64,000 nt of DNA from Bacillus timonensis (GCF_004799755.1 NZ_SLUB01000013.1:1-64000); one strand, 5' to 3'. Positions 1 to 9,291 are shown, counted from the first letter of the stretch. Notes: a model not told the origin generated them from the letters alone. Translations and numbers: made by a program.

Positions 1-19
1 AGATGTGTATAAGAGACAG
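1..19 (+). other. Tn5/Nextera mosaic-end adapter sequence (artefact)
   Basis: Bases 1-19 read AGATGTGTATAAGAGACAG, identical to the transposase mosaic end used in Nextera libraries. It sits at the exact start of the window and runs straight into a tandem repeat. It is almost certainly untrimmed adapter at a contig end, not native DNA. Confidence 0.93.
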
Positions 20-20
20 G

Positions 21-285
21 TCTGGAGGGACGTCAATTTCCAGATATTAGTGAGTTGGTGGTGCTCCAAGCAGTCTGGAGAGACGTTGGTTTCCAGATAT
101 TAGTGAGTTGGTGGTACTCCAAGTATTCTGGAGGGACGTCGATTTCCAGATATTAGTCAGTTGTTGGTACTCCAAGTATTCTGGAGAGACGTTGGTTTCC
201 AGATATTAGTGAGTTGGTGGTGTTCCAAGCAGTCTGGATGGACATCCAATTCAAAATACTAGGTAGTTAGTGGTGCACAAAACTG
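21..285. repeat. 53-bp tandem repeat array A, about 5 units
   Basis: The landmark TCTGGA recurs at 21, 74, 127, 180 and 233, an exact 53-bp period. Each unit contains CCAGATATTAGTSAGTTG followed by CTCCA, a 5-6 nt loop and TCTGGAG, so every unit has a short inverted repeat around the landmark. The last unit is degenerate. The same family, with the same period, occurs at 33.5-34.0 kb. No open reading frame is evident in bases 20-408 apart from the start of the next gene. The array probably extends beyond the contig edge, which would explain why assembly stopped here. Confidence 0.9.
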
Positions 286-408
286 TTTTTGGGAGGAATA
301 TTATCAGTATTAAAGAGGAAGCCCAAAACTACCTCCTTTAGCACATTCAACCAAAAAATTACCCAAGATATAACATAGTAAATTTCCATTTAGTAAATAC
401 TACAACTG

Positions 409-1347
409 GTGATGAAAATGCCTTGTCAATCAAGTGATGAATTAAAAGAATTGGTCAAAGAAGCGCGCCCAATCGCAAAACAAGGCCGAGTGGCAGACTA
501 TATACCTGCACTCGGAAAAGCAAATCCCAATGACCTGTCGATTGCAATTAACTATCCGGACGGTCGCTGTTTCTCTGCCGGGGACATTGAACGAAAAATC
601 TCCTTACAAAGCATCTCGAAAGTCATAACACTTGCTCTTGTTTTAATGGACAGAAGCAAGGAGTATGTCTTTGCACGAGTTGGAATGGAGCCCACAGGGG
701 ATCCGTTTAACTCAATTGCAAAGCTAGAAACGATGGCTCCATCAAAGCCACTGAATCCAATGATCAATGCGGGGGCGCTTGCTGTAACCAATATGATAAA
801 AGGGGATTCAGTGGAAGAGCGATTTCAACGACTACTAGCATTTATACGAAATTTGTCGGGTAATGATACGATTGAATATAATGAAGAAATTGCTCGCTCA
901 GAATTCGAAACAGCTCATCTCAATCGAGCTTTATGTTATTTCTTGAAGCAACATCATATCATTGAAGGGGATGTTGAGCAGTTAATTGACCTCTATACAA
1001 AGCAATGTGCAATTGAAATGAATTGTCTTGATTTATCTAGAATTGGACTTGTTTTTGCATTGGACGGGGTTGACCCACAATTAGGAAAACAAATCATGCC
1101 CATGAACATAGCGCGCATTTGTAAAACTTTTATGGTGACCTGTGGCATGTATAACGCCTCGGGGGAGTTCGCGATAAAAATTGGCATACCTGCAAAGAGT
1201 GGCGTTTCTGGCGGGATTATGGGAGCTGTGCCTGGAAAATTTGGAATCGGTATCTTTGGTCCAGCATTAGATGATAAAGGTAATAGTATTGCAGGAATAA
1301 GACTTCTAGAGCTCTTGTCAAAAACGTATAACCTAAGTATGTTCTGA
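409..1347 (+). CDS. glsA: Glutaminase A
   Basis: The protein hydrolyses L-glutamine to glutamate and ammonia in the cytoplasm. The 312 residues cover the whole serine-dependent beta-lactamase-like glutaminase fold. The catalytic Ser-x-x-Lys is visible as SISK at residues 68-71. NPMINAGA lies near residue 117, [14 protein letters not shown] in the middle, and a glycine-rich SGVSGGIMG segment near the C-terminus; all match the family and length of Bacillus YbgJ/YlaM. The start is uncertain: GTG 409, ATG 412 and ATG 418 are in frame and only a weak GGTGA precedes ATG 418. The usual partner, a glutamine or alanine symporter, is not adjacent but an AGCS symporter lies at 9.3 kb. The gene appears intact. 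Confidence 0.93.
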   Translation: MMKMPCQSSDELKELVKEARPIAKQGRVADYIPALGKANPNDLSIAINYPDGRCFSAGDIERKISLQSISKVITLALVLMDRSKEYVFARVGMEPTGDPFNSIAKLETMAPSKPLNPMINAGALAVTNMIKGDSVEERFQRLLAFIRNLSGNDTIEYNEEIARSEFETAHLNRALCYFLKQHHIIEGDVEQLIDLYTKQCAIEMNCLDLSRIGLVFALDGVDPQLGKQIMPMNIARICKTFMVTCGMYNASGEFAIKIGIPAKSGVSGGIMGAVPGKFGIGIFGPALDDKGNSIAGIRLLELLSKTYNLSMF

Positions 1348-1469
1348 AACGAAAACATAATGGATACAATTTCATTGCAAACTTACACCGCATGATATAT
1401 TATAGCTTATGCCTACATAAAACAATGGTATAAAAATTGAACAAAGCGTATAAAAAAGGGGGAAGGGTA

Positions 1470-2972
1470 ATGGATTTTTCCGACAAACACATCCGCCCTA
1501 ATTACGGTATTCTTACCGTCTTGATGGTTGGAGCTTTTATTTCATTTTTAAATAATACGTTACTAAATGTTGCTTTGCCCTCGATTATGACGGAATTAAA
1601 GGTTGATCCATCAACCGTTCAATGGTTAACAACGGGCTTCATGCTAGTTAACGGAATCCTGATTCCGACAACAGCATTTTTAATCGAAAAATTTACAGTT
1701 CGCCGTTTATTTTTAGTTGCGATGGGATTGTTTACAATTGGTACAATTCTGTCAGGTACGGCTCATGTTTTCTCCATCCTGCTTGCCGGGCGTATGATTC
1801 AAGCGTCTGGATCTGCGATTATGATGCCACTATTGATGAACGTGATGTTGGTAAGTTTCCCAGTTGAAAAAAGGGGAACTGCGATGGGGGTATTTGGATT
1901 AATCCTGATGTTTGCACCTGCAATCGGGCCAACTTTATCAGGTTGGATTATTGAACATTATGACTGGAGAATGCTCTTCCATTTTATCACTCCAATTGCA
2001 GCTGTCGTGTTTATCCTTGGATTTATCATGCTGAAGGATAAAAAGGAAAAAGTCTCATTACGACTCGACTTTTTCTCCTTAGTGTTATCAAGTATTGGTT
2101 TTGGAGGCTTATTATATGGATTCAGTTCCGCTGGAAATATGGGTTGGGGGAGTCCGTATGTCTACGGAACCATTATAATCGGAATTCTTTCTTTAACTTG
2201 GTTTATTATCCGTCAATCGAAGCTCGACATTCCAATGCTGAACTTTGGGGTCTATCGTTATCCGATGTTTGCTTTAGCTTCAGCAATTACAATGGTTGTC
2301 AATATGGCGATGTTTTCAGGCTTTTTACTTTTACCGATATATGCTCAAACGATTTTACGTATTTCGCCAATGGATACAGGTCTCATGTTGTTGCCTGGGG
2401 CAATTTTAAATGCGATTATGTCACCAATTAATGGGCGCTTATTTGATAAGTTTGGTGGACGTATATTAGCTACGGTAGGATTAGCAATCACAACTGTGAC
2501 TACCTATTTTTTTAGTCAGTTAACATTTGAAACAACCTATACCCATCTCGTGATTTTACATGCGGTGAGAATGTTTGGGATGTCCATGGTATTCATGCCA
2601 GTTTCAACAAATGGATTGAATCAACTGCCACGTAATCTGTATCCACATGGTACGGCGGTGAACAATACGTTGAACCAAGTTTCTGCAGCGATCGGAACAG
2701 GCTTTTTAATTACGCTTATGTCACTTAAAGAGGAATCATCTATCGCGAATTTGTTGAAGAATATTCAGGGACAGCCTACCGAGGCACAAATGGGTCAAAT
2801 TCAATTACAAGGTATGCTTGATGGTATTAATTTCACATTTTTCGTGTCAACTTTCCTTATTTTCCTTGCTCTCATTCTTGCATTCTTTATCAAACGTGCA
2901 AAACAGGAAGAGGATATTACCGGAAAAAATAAAACAAACCCTGGCATCAAACCTACATTAGCCAAGAGTTAA
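1470..2972 (+). CDS. DHA2-family MFS multidrug exporter (EmrB/QacA type)
   Basis: This is a predicted 14-helix proton-coupled drug exporter of the inner membrane. The 500 residues show the DHA2 pattern: an N-terminal NNTLLNVALPSIM helix, WLTTGFMLVNGILIP, GRMIQASGSAIMMP, then the antiporter motif near FAPAIGPTLSGWIIE. The C-terminal half has SPINGRLFDKFGGR. ATG 1470 was chosen because GGGGGAAGGG ends a few bases upstream; an in-frame TTG at 1437 lacks such a site. The gene is followed directly by a terminator shared with the convergent kinase gene. The substrate cannot be inferred. Closest functional analogues are LmrB/Mdr/YhcA-type exporters of bacilli. Confidence 0.88.
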   Translation: MDFSDKHIRPNYGILTVLMVGAFISFLNNTLLNVALPSIMTELKVDPSTVQWLTTGFMLVNGILIPTTAFLIEKFTVRRLFLVAMGLFTIGTILSGTAHVFSILLAGRMIQASGSAIMMPLLMNVMLVSFPVEKRGTAMGVFGLILMFAPAIGPTLSGWIIEHYDWRMLFHFITPIAAVVFILGFIMLKDKKEKVSLRLDFFSLVLSSIGFGGLLYGFSSAGNMGWGSPYVYGTIIIGILSLTWFIIRQSKLDIPMLNFGVYRYPMFALASAITMVVNMAMFSGFLLLPIYAQTILRISPMDTGLMLLPGAILNAIMSPINGRLFDKFGGRILATVGLAITTVTTYFFSQLTFETTYTHLVILHAVRMFGMSMVFMPVSTNGLNQLPRNLYPHGTAVNNTLNQVSAAIGTGFLITLMSLKEESSIANLLKNIQGQPTEAQMGQIQLQGMLDGINFTFFVSTFLIFLALILAFFIKRAKQEEDITGKNKTNPGIKPTLAKS

Positions 2973-3010
2973 AAAAAGGAGAAATCCACCAACATGGGTT
3001 TCTCCTTTTT
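2972..3010. terminator. Bidirectional terminator
   Basis: AAAAAAAGGAGAAA and TTTCTCCTTTTT form a hairpin around TCCACCAACATGGG, with A and T runs on both sides. It serves both the exporter (+) and the histidine kinase gene (-), which overlaps its right arm. Confidence 0.8.
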
Positions 3011-3755
3011 ACTGTCTTAAAGCAGGTATTTTAATTTTGATGTTAAATTCCTCGTCTTTATGAACAAAGTCTAAAAATCCATTAGCTTCATGGACGACAT
3101 CTTGAATGAGTTTAGTACCAAGCCCCTTGTGACCATCACCTTTCGTTGTTTTACCATAGCTCACGAACAGCTGATCAAGGACGTGTGTGGGAATCGGAAG
3201 AGAACTATTTTTACATTGTAAAATAAACAAACCACTTCTCTTATAAAATTGCAGCGTTAAAAAGGCTTGTTTATTATATTTGTTTTGCCATTCCTCACAC
3301 GCATCGATGCTATTTGATAAGAGATTGCCGATTAGCGTGACGATTTGCTGATCAGACAACGGTAAAGTAGAAAGAGGTACATCAAAATCATATACGACCT
3401 CAATATGTAGTGCACTTGCTTTACGGTACATTTGATGGAGAATACCTGCCACGACGCCACGCTCCCCTTTGATAGAGAGGTTTGTCTCCTTGTAGCCTTC
3501 CACCAATTCATCCAAATATTGTTTGGCTTCCACGTTCTTGTTCGTTTCCAGCATAAAATGAATCGCAGATACATGCTTTAAAAAATCATGGCGTTCACTT
3601 CGAACAACACGAAACGTTTCATTAAATTGAGCACGTTGCTCATCGAAATGTTTAGCTTCTTCCAACAGAGTGTTCACTTTTTTTGAAAGAGCATATCGCG
3701 ATAAAAATAAATAAAGGCATAGAATCCCTAAGACTAATGTGATGCCCCAATACAT
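3009..3755 (-). CDS. natK: Sensor histidine kinase, NatK/AgrC-like (GHKL)
   Basis: The 248-residue protein has one N-terminal membrane helix (residues about 3-19), a short coiled region, the phospho-acceptor motif RHDFLKH near residue 55 and a C-terminal GHKL ATPase domain. The N-box is LIGNLLSNSIDACEEW and the G-box region GLGTKLIQDVV. This is the HPK10 (AgrC/NatK) layout, but with only one helix instead of a polytopic sensor, as in B. subtilis NatK. ATG 3755 has AAGGTGG upstream, and the stop of the response-regulator gene lies 12 bp away, so they form one transcript. By analogy it would phosphorylate NatR to control the divergent natAB exporter. The signal sensed is not evident. Confidence 0.8.
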   Translation of the reverse strand: MYWGITLVLGILCLYLFLSRYALSKKVNTLLEEAKHFDEQRAQFNETFRVVRSERHDFLKHVSAIHFMLETNKNVEAKQYLDELVEGYKETNLSIKGERGVVAGILHQMYRKASALHIEVVYDFDVPLSTLPLSDQQIVTLIGNLLSNSIDACEEWQNKYNKQAFLTLQFYKRSGLFILQCKNSSLPIPTHVLDQLFVSYGKTTKGDGHKGLGTKLIQDVVHEANGFLDFVHKDEEFNIKIKIPALRQ

Positions 3756-3767
3756 TGTTACGCCACC

Positions 3768-4466
3768 TTAAAAATAATTTTGTTGTAAAAAGTCAACTTT
3801 TTCTTTTGTAATCATTGCTTGTTCTTCGATGCCCTCGAATGTGACAATATACGAGTTTTTGGCATAGAGCGAAAAGTTTTTTACATAATGGATATTGATG
3901 ATAAACGACCTGTGTGACCGAATAAAATCACGTTCCCGCAATTCTCCCTCCAGATCATTAAGAGTTTGGTATGTTTTAATCGGTCCTGTTTTTGTATAAA
4001 TCGTCGTCGACCGGCCAGAACGCTCGATAAAAATGATGTCCTTTTTCTGCAGAATATGGATTTCATTTTTTTGCTTTAAATAAAGTCTTCCATGAATTTC
4101 AGCAGATTTTGTTTTCTCAAGTAATCGCTCAATGGATTTCACTAATCGTTCCTTCGGGTAGGGCTTCATAATATAATCGTGAACATTCAGCTCAAAAGCG
4201 TGGACGGCATAGCCGCTATTTCCGGTTACAAAAATCACGGAAATATTGAGCGCATGCGAGTGAATAATATCAGCAAGCTCATATCCAGATAAATTTGGCA
4301 TCTCGATGTCAGCGATCAACAAATCAATTTCTTCTTTTTTTATTTGTTCATAGGCTTCCTCGGCAGACAAGGTAGAGAAGACAATCTCGACTTCGGGAAT
4401 GCCACTCACAATGGCTTTTAACTTATCCAAATCAATCAAACGGTCATCTACAAGACCAACCTTCAT
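3768..4466 (-). CDS. natR: LytTR response regulator, NatR-like
   Basis: The 232-residue protein has an N-terminal receiver domain: acidic pocket VDDR at the start, phospho-acceptor Asp in LLIADIEMPNLSG near residue 53, and the conserved Lys in MKPYPKERL. A LytTR DNA-binding domain follows (KKDIIFIERSGRSTTIYT and FIRSHRSFIINI). ATG 4466 is preceded by GAGGTCG; an upstream in-frame start at 4496 lacks a site. Length and layout match B. subtilis NatR. It is the first gene of a natR-natK operon, transcribed away from natAB. Two direct repeats in the shared intergenic region are the likely binding site. Confidence 0.85.
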   Translation of the reverse strand: MKVGLVDDRLIDLDKLKAIVSGIPEVEIVFSTLSAEEAYEQIKKEEIDLLIADIEMPNLSGYELADIIHSHALNISVIFVTGNSGYAVHAFELNVHDYIMKPYPKERLVKSIERLLEKTKSAEIHGRLYLKQKNEIHILQKKDIIFIERSGRSTTIYTKTGPIKTYQTLNDLEGELRERDFIRSHRSFIINIHYVKNFSLYAKNSYIVTFEGIEEQAMITKEKVDFLQQNYF

Positions 4467-4556
4467 ATCGCTATCGACCTCACAAAAAACATCCAAATAG
4501 TAATTTCCAAATATAGTATCTTATTATTTTAACATCTTTATAGGGAAATTTGACCT

Positions 4557-4587
4557 ATTCACGACAAAAAAGGGAACATTCGCGACA
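4557..4587. promoter_or_regulatory. Candidate NatR (LytTR) direct-repeat binding site
   Basis: ATTCACGACA at 4557-4566 and ATTCGCGACA at 4578-4587 differ by one base and start exactly 21 bp (two helical turns) apart. LytTR regulators bind such paired direct repeats. The downstream copy ends about 12 bp before the proposed natA -35 hexamer, the expected place for an activator. Assignment to NatR rests on position and spacing. Confidence 0.6.
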
Positions 4588-4598
4588 TAACTAGAGAT

Positions 4599-4627
4599 TT
4601 TGCAGATTGGTATGGCTATGATATAGA
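4599..4627 (+). promoter_or_regulatory. Putative sigma-A promoter of natAB
   Basis: TTTGCA (4599-4604) and TATAGA (4622-4627) are separated by 17 bp, 26 bp upstream of the natA start. The -35 is weak, which fits activator dependence on the direct repeats just upstream. Confidence 0.45.
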
Positions 4628-4653
4628 CATAAGAACAAGACGAGGTGGAAAAA

Positions 4654-5406
4654 ATGATTGAAATAAATGAAGTGACAAAAAAATTCAAAGATAAAAAGAC
4701 TTCAATTACTGCGTTAAAACATGTGAAATTTACTGTTGAAAAAGGGCAAGTGGTTGGCCTGCTAGGAGAAAATGGAGCAGGAAAAACAACTCTCCTTCGA
4801 ACAATTGCCACTCTTTTAACTCCGACAGACGGTTATGTAAAGGTGGCTGGGTACGATACACAAAAAAATCCCGAAGAAGTGAAAAAGAGAATCGGTGTTT
4901 TATTTGGCGGTGAAACCGGATTGTATGATCGCTTAACAGCTCGCGAAAATCTAGAGTATTTTGCAGTCCTGTATGGGTTAAGCAAGCATGAAACAAAAGT
5001 AAGGATTGATGAACTAGCGCGAATGTTTGGAATGAGAGATTACTTGAATCGAAAGGTTGGCGGGTTTTCTAAAGGGATGAGGCAAAAGGTAGCGATTGCG
5101 AGAACACTCATTCATAATCCAGAAATTATTCTATTTGATGAACCAACGACAGGTTTAGATATTACTTCATCCAATGTGTTCAGACAGCTTGTTCACCAAC
5201 TCAAACGTGATGGAAAAACAATCATCTTTTCTAGCCACATCATGGAGGAGGTTTCCATGCTTTGTGATTCAGTGGCAATGATGCATAAGGGAGAACTTGT
5301 CTACCACGGTCACATAGAGGAGCTTTACCAATCAGAGGGAAGCCAGGATTTAAACTATATATTCATGAGTAAACTTGTGAGGGGGAACGAAACATATGCT
5401 TCGTAA
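4654..5406 (+). CDS. natA: ABC exporter ATPase, NatA-like
   Basis: This is the nucleotide-binding subunit of an ABC-2 exporter (250 residues). Walker A is GENGAGKTTLLR near residue 40, the signature is FSKGMRQKVAIAR, and Walker B is IILFDEPTTGLD followed by the H-loop IIFSSH. ATG 4654 was chosen because GAGGTGG lies just upstream; GTG 4645 is in frame but falls inside that site. The gene overlaps natB by 11 bp, indicating translational coupling. In B. subtilis NatAB extrudes sodium and is induced through NatKR. The complete natKR-natAB set here supports the same assignment, although related exporters handle peptides or lipids. Confidence 0.87.
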   Translation: MIEINEVTKKFKDKKTSITALKHVKFTVEKGQVVGLLGENGAGKTTLLRTIATLLTPTDGYVKVAGYDTQKNPEEVKKRIGVLFGGETGLYDRLTARENLEYFAVLYGLSKHETKVRIDELARMFGMRDYLNRKVGGFSKGMRQKVAIARTLIHNPEIILFDEPTTGLDITSSNVFRQLVHQLKRDGKTIIFSSHIMEEVSMLCDSVAMMHKGELVYHGHIEELYQSEGSQDLNYIFMSKLVRGNETYAS

Positions 5407-6553
5407 AATATATGTGAAGGAATTAAAAGATTGCTTTCGCGATCGTCGAACATTAATACTTACTGTCTTATTACCAATAATCATGATGTCCGGAATGACA
5501 TTTTTCTATGAAAATATGATTTCAGATGGCGAAGGGGATACATTCCAGCTTGCAGTTGAAGAAACTTCCATGATTGAAGCAGAAAGGATACTTTCAGGAG
5601 TAGAGAATGTTGATGTCATTCAATCTTCCAATCTGGAACAATCCATTCAAGACGGGGATGCACAAGCCGGCTTGAAATTAACGCCAAATTTCATTGAGGC
5701 TACACAAAATGGGGAGGAAGCAACAGTAACTCTAATTGGGGATTCCTTCAGTACAAAGTCTACTCAATTAAATGTGATTATTATGAATGCTTTGGCGGTT
5801 TTTGAAAAAACAGTTGTAGCTGAGAATCTTCAGGAAGACGGAGTAAACCCGTCTGTTATGCAGCCATTTGCAGTTGAACAAATCGAGCTTACAAATGAGG
5901 ATCCAAATATTGAAATGCTTGCATTTTTAATTCCCTTGATCTTATCAGTTGCAATTGGGGTTGGCTCTGGACCTTCTGCATCAGACTTATTTGCAGGGGA
6001 AAAAGAGAAGAAAACAATGGAAGCTCTCTTAATGACGCCGGTTAAAAGATCTACCTTGCTGCTTGCAAAATGGCTAACGATTGCCACAATTGGGTCAGTG
6101 ATAGCTATTATTACATTGGGTGTAGTTGCATTGGAGATTAGTTTGTTTACTGAAAATCTAAAAAATGCTGTATCATTTGGAGATGATGCTTATTTAATCA
6201 TCGGAATCGCGATTTTACTTTCAATTATTTATGCAGCATTCACCGCCTCATTAATTATGATTACAAGTATTGCTGCGAAGACCATTAAAGAAGCGGGAAG
6301 CTATAGCAGTCCTGTCATGATGATTGCGATGTTCCCTGCCATGATTATAGTAGGGATTGGAGTGAATGAACTTACATCTTATCATTTCGCTGTACCAATT
6401 ATGAATTTGTTTACATTATTAAAAGAATTGATGTTCGGAATTATTGACTATGAACATATTCTACTTGCCTTCGGTAGCAACATTGCATGTATGATCATTT
6501 TCTTTGTAATTGGTAGAATCATGTTTATGAAAGATAAATGGGTGATGAACTAA
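5396..6553 (+). CDS. natB: ABC-2 permease, NatB-like
   Basis: This is the membrane subunit partnering NatA (385 residues, essentially the length of B. subtilis NatB). An N-terminal anchor helix (TLILTVLLPIIMMSGM, about residues 19-34) is followed by an extracytoplasmic loop of about 130 residues and then five or six helices from about residue 175. The cytoplasmic motif AGEKEKKTMEALLMTPV is typical of ABC-2 permeases. The start ATG lies inside the end of natA behind GAGGGGG. A strong bidirectional terminator follows at once, so natAB is a two-gene operon. Confidence 0.87.
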   Translation: MLRKIYVKELKDCFRDRRTLILTVLLPIIMMSGMTFFYENMISDGEGDTFQLAVEETSMIEAERILSGVENVDVIQSSNLEQSIQDGDAQAGLKLTPNFIEATQNGEEATVTLIGDSFSTKSTQLNVIIMNALAVFEKTVVAENLQEDGVNPSVMQPFAVEQIELTNEDPNIEMLAFLIPLILSVAIGVGSGPSASDLFAGEKEKKTMEALLMTPVKRSTLLLAKWLTIATIGSVIAIITLGVVALEISLFTENLKNAVSFGDDAYLIIGIAILLSIIYAAFTASLIMITSIAAKTIKEAGSYSSPVMMIAMFPAMIIVGIGVNELTSYHFAVPIMNLFTLLKELMFGIIDYEHILLAFGSNIACMIIFFVIGRIMFMKDKWVMN

Positions 6554-6554
6554 C

Positions 6555-6590
6555 GAAAAAACGGCCAACCGATTCAGGTTGGCCGTTTTC
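6555..6590. terminator. Strong bidirectional terminator
   Basis: ACGGCCAACC and GGTTGGCCGT form a perfect 10-bp stem around GATTCA, with AAAAAA before and TTTTC after. It lies between convergent natB and the cupin gene. Confidence 0.9.
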
Positions 6591-6593
6591 TTA

Positions 6594-6935
6594 TCAAACA
6601 TCTTGAGCAAAACGCTCATCTGGAATCTTTGTAAGTGTGACATATAGACTCACATTTTCAGATCCGTCATTTAGAAAACTTAGGCTCTCTTCACCATTAA
6701 TGACGATGACATCGTTCTTTTTTACTTTTACTTCTTGCTCATCAATTGTAAAGGTCCCTTCGCCAGTAAGAACATGTAGATATACATTTGAACCCGGATG
6801 TTTATGAGCAGGTAGTATTTGTTTTGGCATAAAGTTTAATACAAAGACAGTACTCCCGCCTTCTTTAAAAATGATCCGTTTTGTAAGTCTTTCCTCATTA
6901 TATTCAATAAAATTGTCGAGCATTTCCTTTTTCAT
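6594..6935 (-). CDS. Small single-domain cupin protein
   Basis: The 113-residue protein is one conserved beta-barrel cupin. The first cupin motif is PAHKHPGSNVYLHVLTGEGTF (residues about 38-58), where the two histidines can bind metal, and the second is VIVINGEESLSFLNDGS. No other domain or signal peptide is seen. ATG 6935 has AGGGAGCG upstream. It stands alone, with a terminator on its 3' side. Such proteins may be small dioxygenases, isomerases or ligand sensors; nothing nearby decides. Confidence 0.75.
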   Translation of the reverse strand: MKKEMLDNFIEYNEERLTKRIIFKEGGSTVFVLNFMPKQILPAHKHPGSNVYLHVLTGEGTFTIDEQEVKVKKNDVIVINGEESLSFLNDGSENVSLYVTLTKIPDERFAQDV

Positions 6936-7127
6936 TTGAATCGCTCCCTAATCATATTCTCCGTCTATCTATACCCATTATAGAGTAGGATTAAAAGCAT
7001 GACTGTGATTTATATCATTTTTTTGATGGAAAATGAATAATCCACATCTAAGTTAAAAGAAACTTCAGTATAATGGTAGTATTACGACTAAAGTAGTATT
7101 GTCTAACTTGTTCGAAAGGGTGTTTTA

Positions 7128-9116
7128 ATGAAGCGATTAATGAAAAATGAGTCTTTATTATTTTACTTTTTTGGATCATTTCTCTTTATGGAAACGATTT
7201 TTAGGATTATAACAGCTGAAGTTTTATTTACTGTTGATTATGTTCGATCTGTCGTTTTTTTACTTCCCATTTGTTTAGTCCTCTTTTTAATTTGCAGTTT
7301 TTTTAATGGATCATTTAACTTTATAATTGCACTTTTACTTTTAGGTATAGCTTCATTGATTTATTCATCCCAGATTATTTACTATAAGTTTTTTAAAACG
7401 TATTACATGATTTACTCACTTGGAAATACAGGTCAAATCATGGAATTTAAACGAGATATTTTCAATGTAATTGTTGAAAACGTGATTTTCCTTATTTTCC
7501 TTTTTCTACCCTTTATTGGTTTGGTCTTGTTTAAAAAGAAGTGGATAACATTTATGAAAATTGGCTGGTTAAATCGACTCATTGTTTTATTTTGTATCAT
7601 TCTCTTTCAATTTACTGGAATGGCAACAATTTACGCAGGCGGAAAGGAATCACATTCAGCCTATGATTTATATTACAATAGCAATCTTCCAAACCTTTCT
7701 GTTGAACGATTTGGCATCCTAACAGAGATGCGCATTGATCTTCAACGACTGCTTGTAGGGTGGACGCCTAAAATTGAGGTACCTACTAATACGTCAAAAC
7801 CAGTTTTCAGTCATAAACCACTACCACAAAGGGAGTCTAATGTAAAAAAAACGCCAGAAAAAATAGATCCAAAGCCCATAGAATATAACAAACTAGTGAT
7901 CGACTTTGATGAATTAATTGCAAACGAAGCAAATGAGGAAATCCGAAACATGCATCGTTACTTTACCTCAGTTGAACCCACTAAGAAGAATGCATACACC
8001 GGTAAATACAAGGGATATAACCTTATCCTGATTACAGCTGAAGGTTTTTCATCTTATGCTGTTCATAAGGAGGTAACACCGACCCTTTATAAGCTCGTCA
8101 ATGAAGGTTATCAATTTACCAATTTTTATAATCCGATTTGGGGAGTAAGTACGTCAGATGGAGAATATGTGGCTTTAAATAGTTTAATACCGAAAAGTGG
8201 AGTTTGGAGCTTTCAACGTTCGGGGAGCAATCTCTTACCGTTTGTCATGGGAAACCAATTGAAGAAACAAGGATATAAAACAACCGCATATCACAATCAT
8301 ACCTATACGTATTATGGACGGGACATCTCACATCCAAATATGGGTTATGACTATTATGGTCTTGGAAATGGTTTGGATATAAAAAAGACCTGGCCAGAAT
8401 CAGACCTTGAGATGATGGAAAAGACAATTCCAGATTATATAGAAAACGAGCCTTTTCATACGTATTACATGACTGTTAGTGGCCATATGCAATACTCATT
8501 TATGGGAAATTTTATCGCAAATAAAAACAAACAGCTTGTGGAAGAGCTTCCGTATTCTGAACAGGCAAAGGCCTATCTGGCAACACAAATTGAGTTAGAC
8601 AGAGCGCTGGAAACACTGATGGCTGAACTTGAGAAGAAGGGGATTGCTGAGCACACATTGATTGCCTTAAGCGCTGACCACTATCCATATGGGCTTGAGA
8701 AGGAAACGATCGACGAACTTGCAGACCATAAGGTTGAGGAAAATTTTGAACTCTATAAAAGTACATTTATCCTGTATACAAAAGGAATGAAGCCAGTCGT
8801 CATTGAAAAACCTGTTTCTAGTTTAGATATTCTCCCGACTCTATCTAATTTGCTTGGGCTTGAATATGACTCAAGGCTATTGATGGGAAGAGATATTTTC
8901 TCGGATGCCGAACCGCTTGTCGTTTTTCAAAATCAAAGCTTTATTACGGATAAAGGAAGCTACAACTCGATTACCAATGCGTTTACTCCAAATGAAGGAG
9001 AAGCTGTGAATGAGGGGTATGTCCAGAACATACTCCGACGTGTGCAGGAAATGTTCTATTACTCTGCGAAAATAGTAGAGCTAGACTATTATCGAACAGT
9101 ATTTGGGAATGAATAA
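7128..9116 (+). CDS. LTA synthase-like membrane sulfatase (LtaS/YfnI/YvgJ family)
   Basis: The 662-residue protein has about five N-terminal membrane helices (residues 10-175), a linker rich in Pro, Lys and Ser (about 215-255) and an extracellular alkaline-phosphatase-fold domain. The latter starts at LILITAEGFSS, where Glu replaces the first metal Asp as in LtaS. The nucleophile Thr lies in GVSTSDGEY, followed by FHTYYMTVSGH and LSADHYPYG metal ligands. Family members transfer glycerol phosphate from phosphatidylglycerol to lipoteichoic acid or prime that chain. GAAAGGGTG precedes ATG 7128. The gene is monocistronic, with a terminator after it. The highly hydrophobic N-terminus and divergent sequence make a YvgJ-like primase or a specialised paralogue as likely as the main synthase. 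Confidence 0.85.
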   Translation: MKRLMKNESLLFYFFGSFLFMETIFRIITAEVLFTVDYVRSVVFLLPICLVLFLICSFFNGSFNFIIALLLLGIASLIYSSQIIYYKFFKTYYMIYSLGNTGQIMEFKRDIFNVIVENVIFLIFLFLPFIGLVLFKKKWITFMKIGWLNRLIVLFCIILFQFTGMATIYAGGKESHSAYDLYYNSNLPNLSVERFGILTEMRIDLQRLLVGWTPKIEVPTNTSKPVFSHKPLPQRESNVKKTPEKIDPKPIEYNKLVIDFDELIANEANEEIRNMHRYFTSVEPTKKNAYTGKYKGYNLILITAEGFSSYAVHKEVTPTLYKLVNEGYQFTNFYNPIWGVSTSDGEYVALNSLIPKSGVWSFQRSGSNLLPFVMGNQLKKQGYKTTAYHNHTYTYYGRDISHPNMGYDYYGLGNGLDIKKTWPESDLEMMEKTIPDYIENEPFHTYYMTVSGHMQYSFMGNFIANKNKQLVEELPYSEQAKAYLATQIELDRALETLMAELEKKGIAEHTLIALSADHYPYGLEKETIDELADHKVEENFELYKSTFILYTKGMKPVVIEKPVSSLDILPTLSNLLGLEYDSRLLMGRDIFSDAEPLVVFQNQSFITDKGSYNSITNAFTPNEGEAVNEGYVQNILRRVQEMFYYSAKIVELDYYRTVFGNE

Positions 9117-9133
9117 AATATATCGATTAAATA

Positions 9134-9180
9134 GGAAGTGGGACCAAATAATTAAAAGGGGGTCCTGTTTCCTTTTTTTT
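9134..9180 (+). terminator. Rho-independent terminator
   Basis: GGAAGTGGGACC pairs with GGGGTCCTGTTTCC around an A-rich loop and is followed by eight T residues. It ends the sulfatase transcript. Confidence 0.8.
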
Positions 9181-9291
9181 GATAACTCCGAATAGATAAG
9201 TGTTATATAACAATAATATTGAGTTGTCTACCAAGTTGGACTATAATTCTTAATATACGGAATATTACAAAACAAAAAAGGGGGAATGTAT

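Noticed and set aside
7128-9116. Confident naming as the main LtaS
   Set aside because: Motifs fit the LTA synthase family, but divergence leaves YfnI/YvgJ-type paralogues equally possible.
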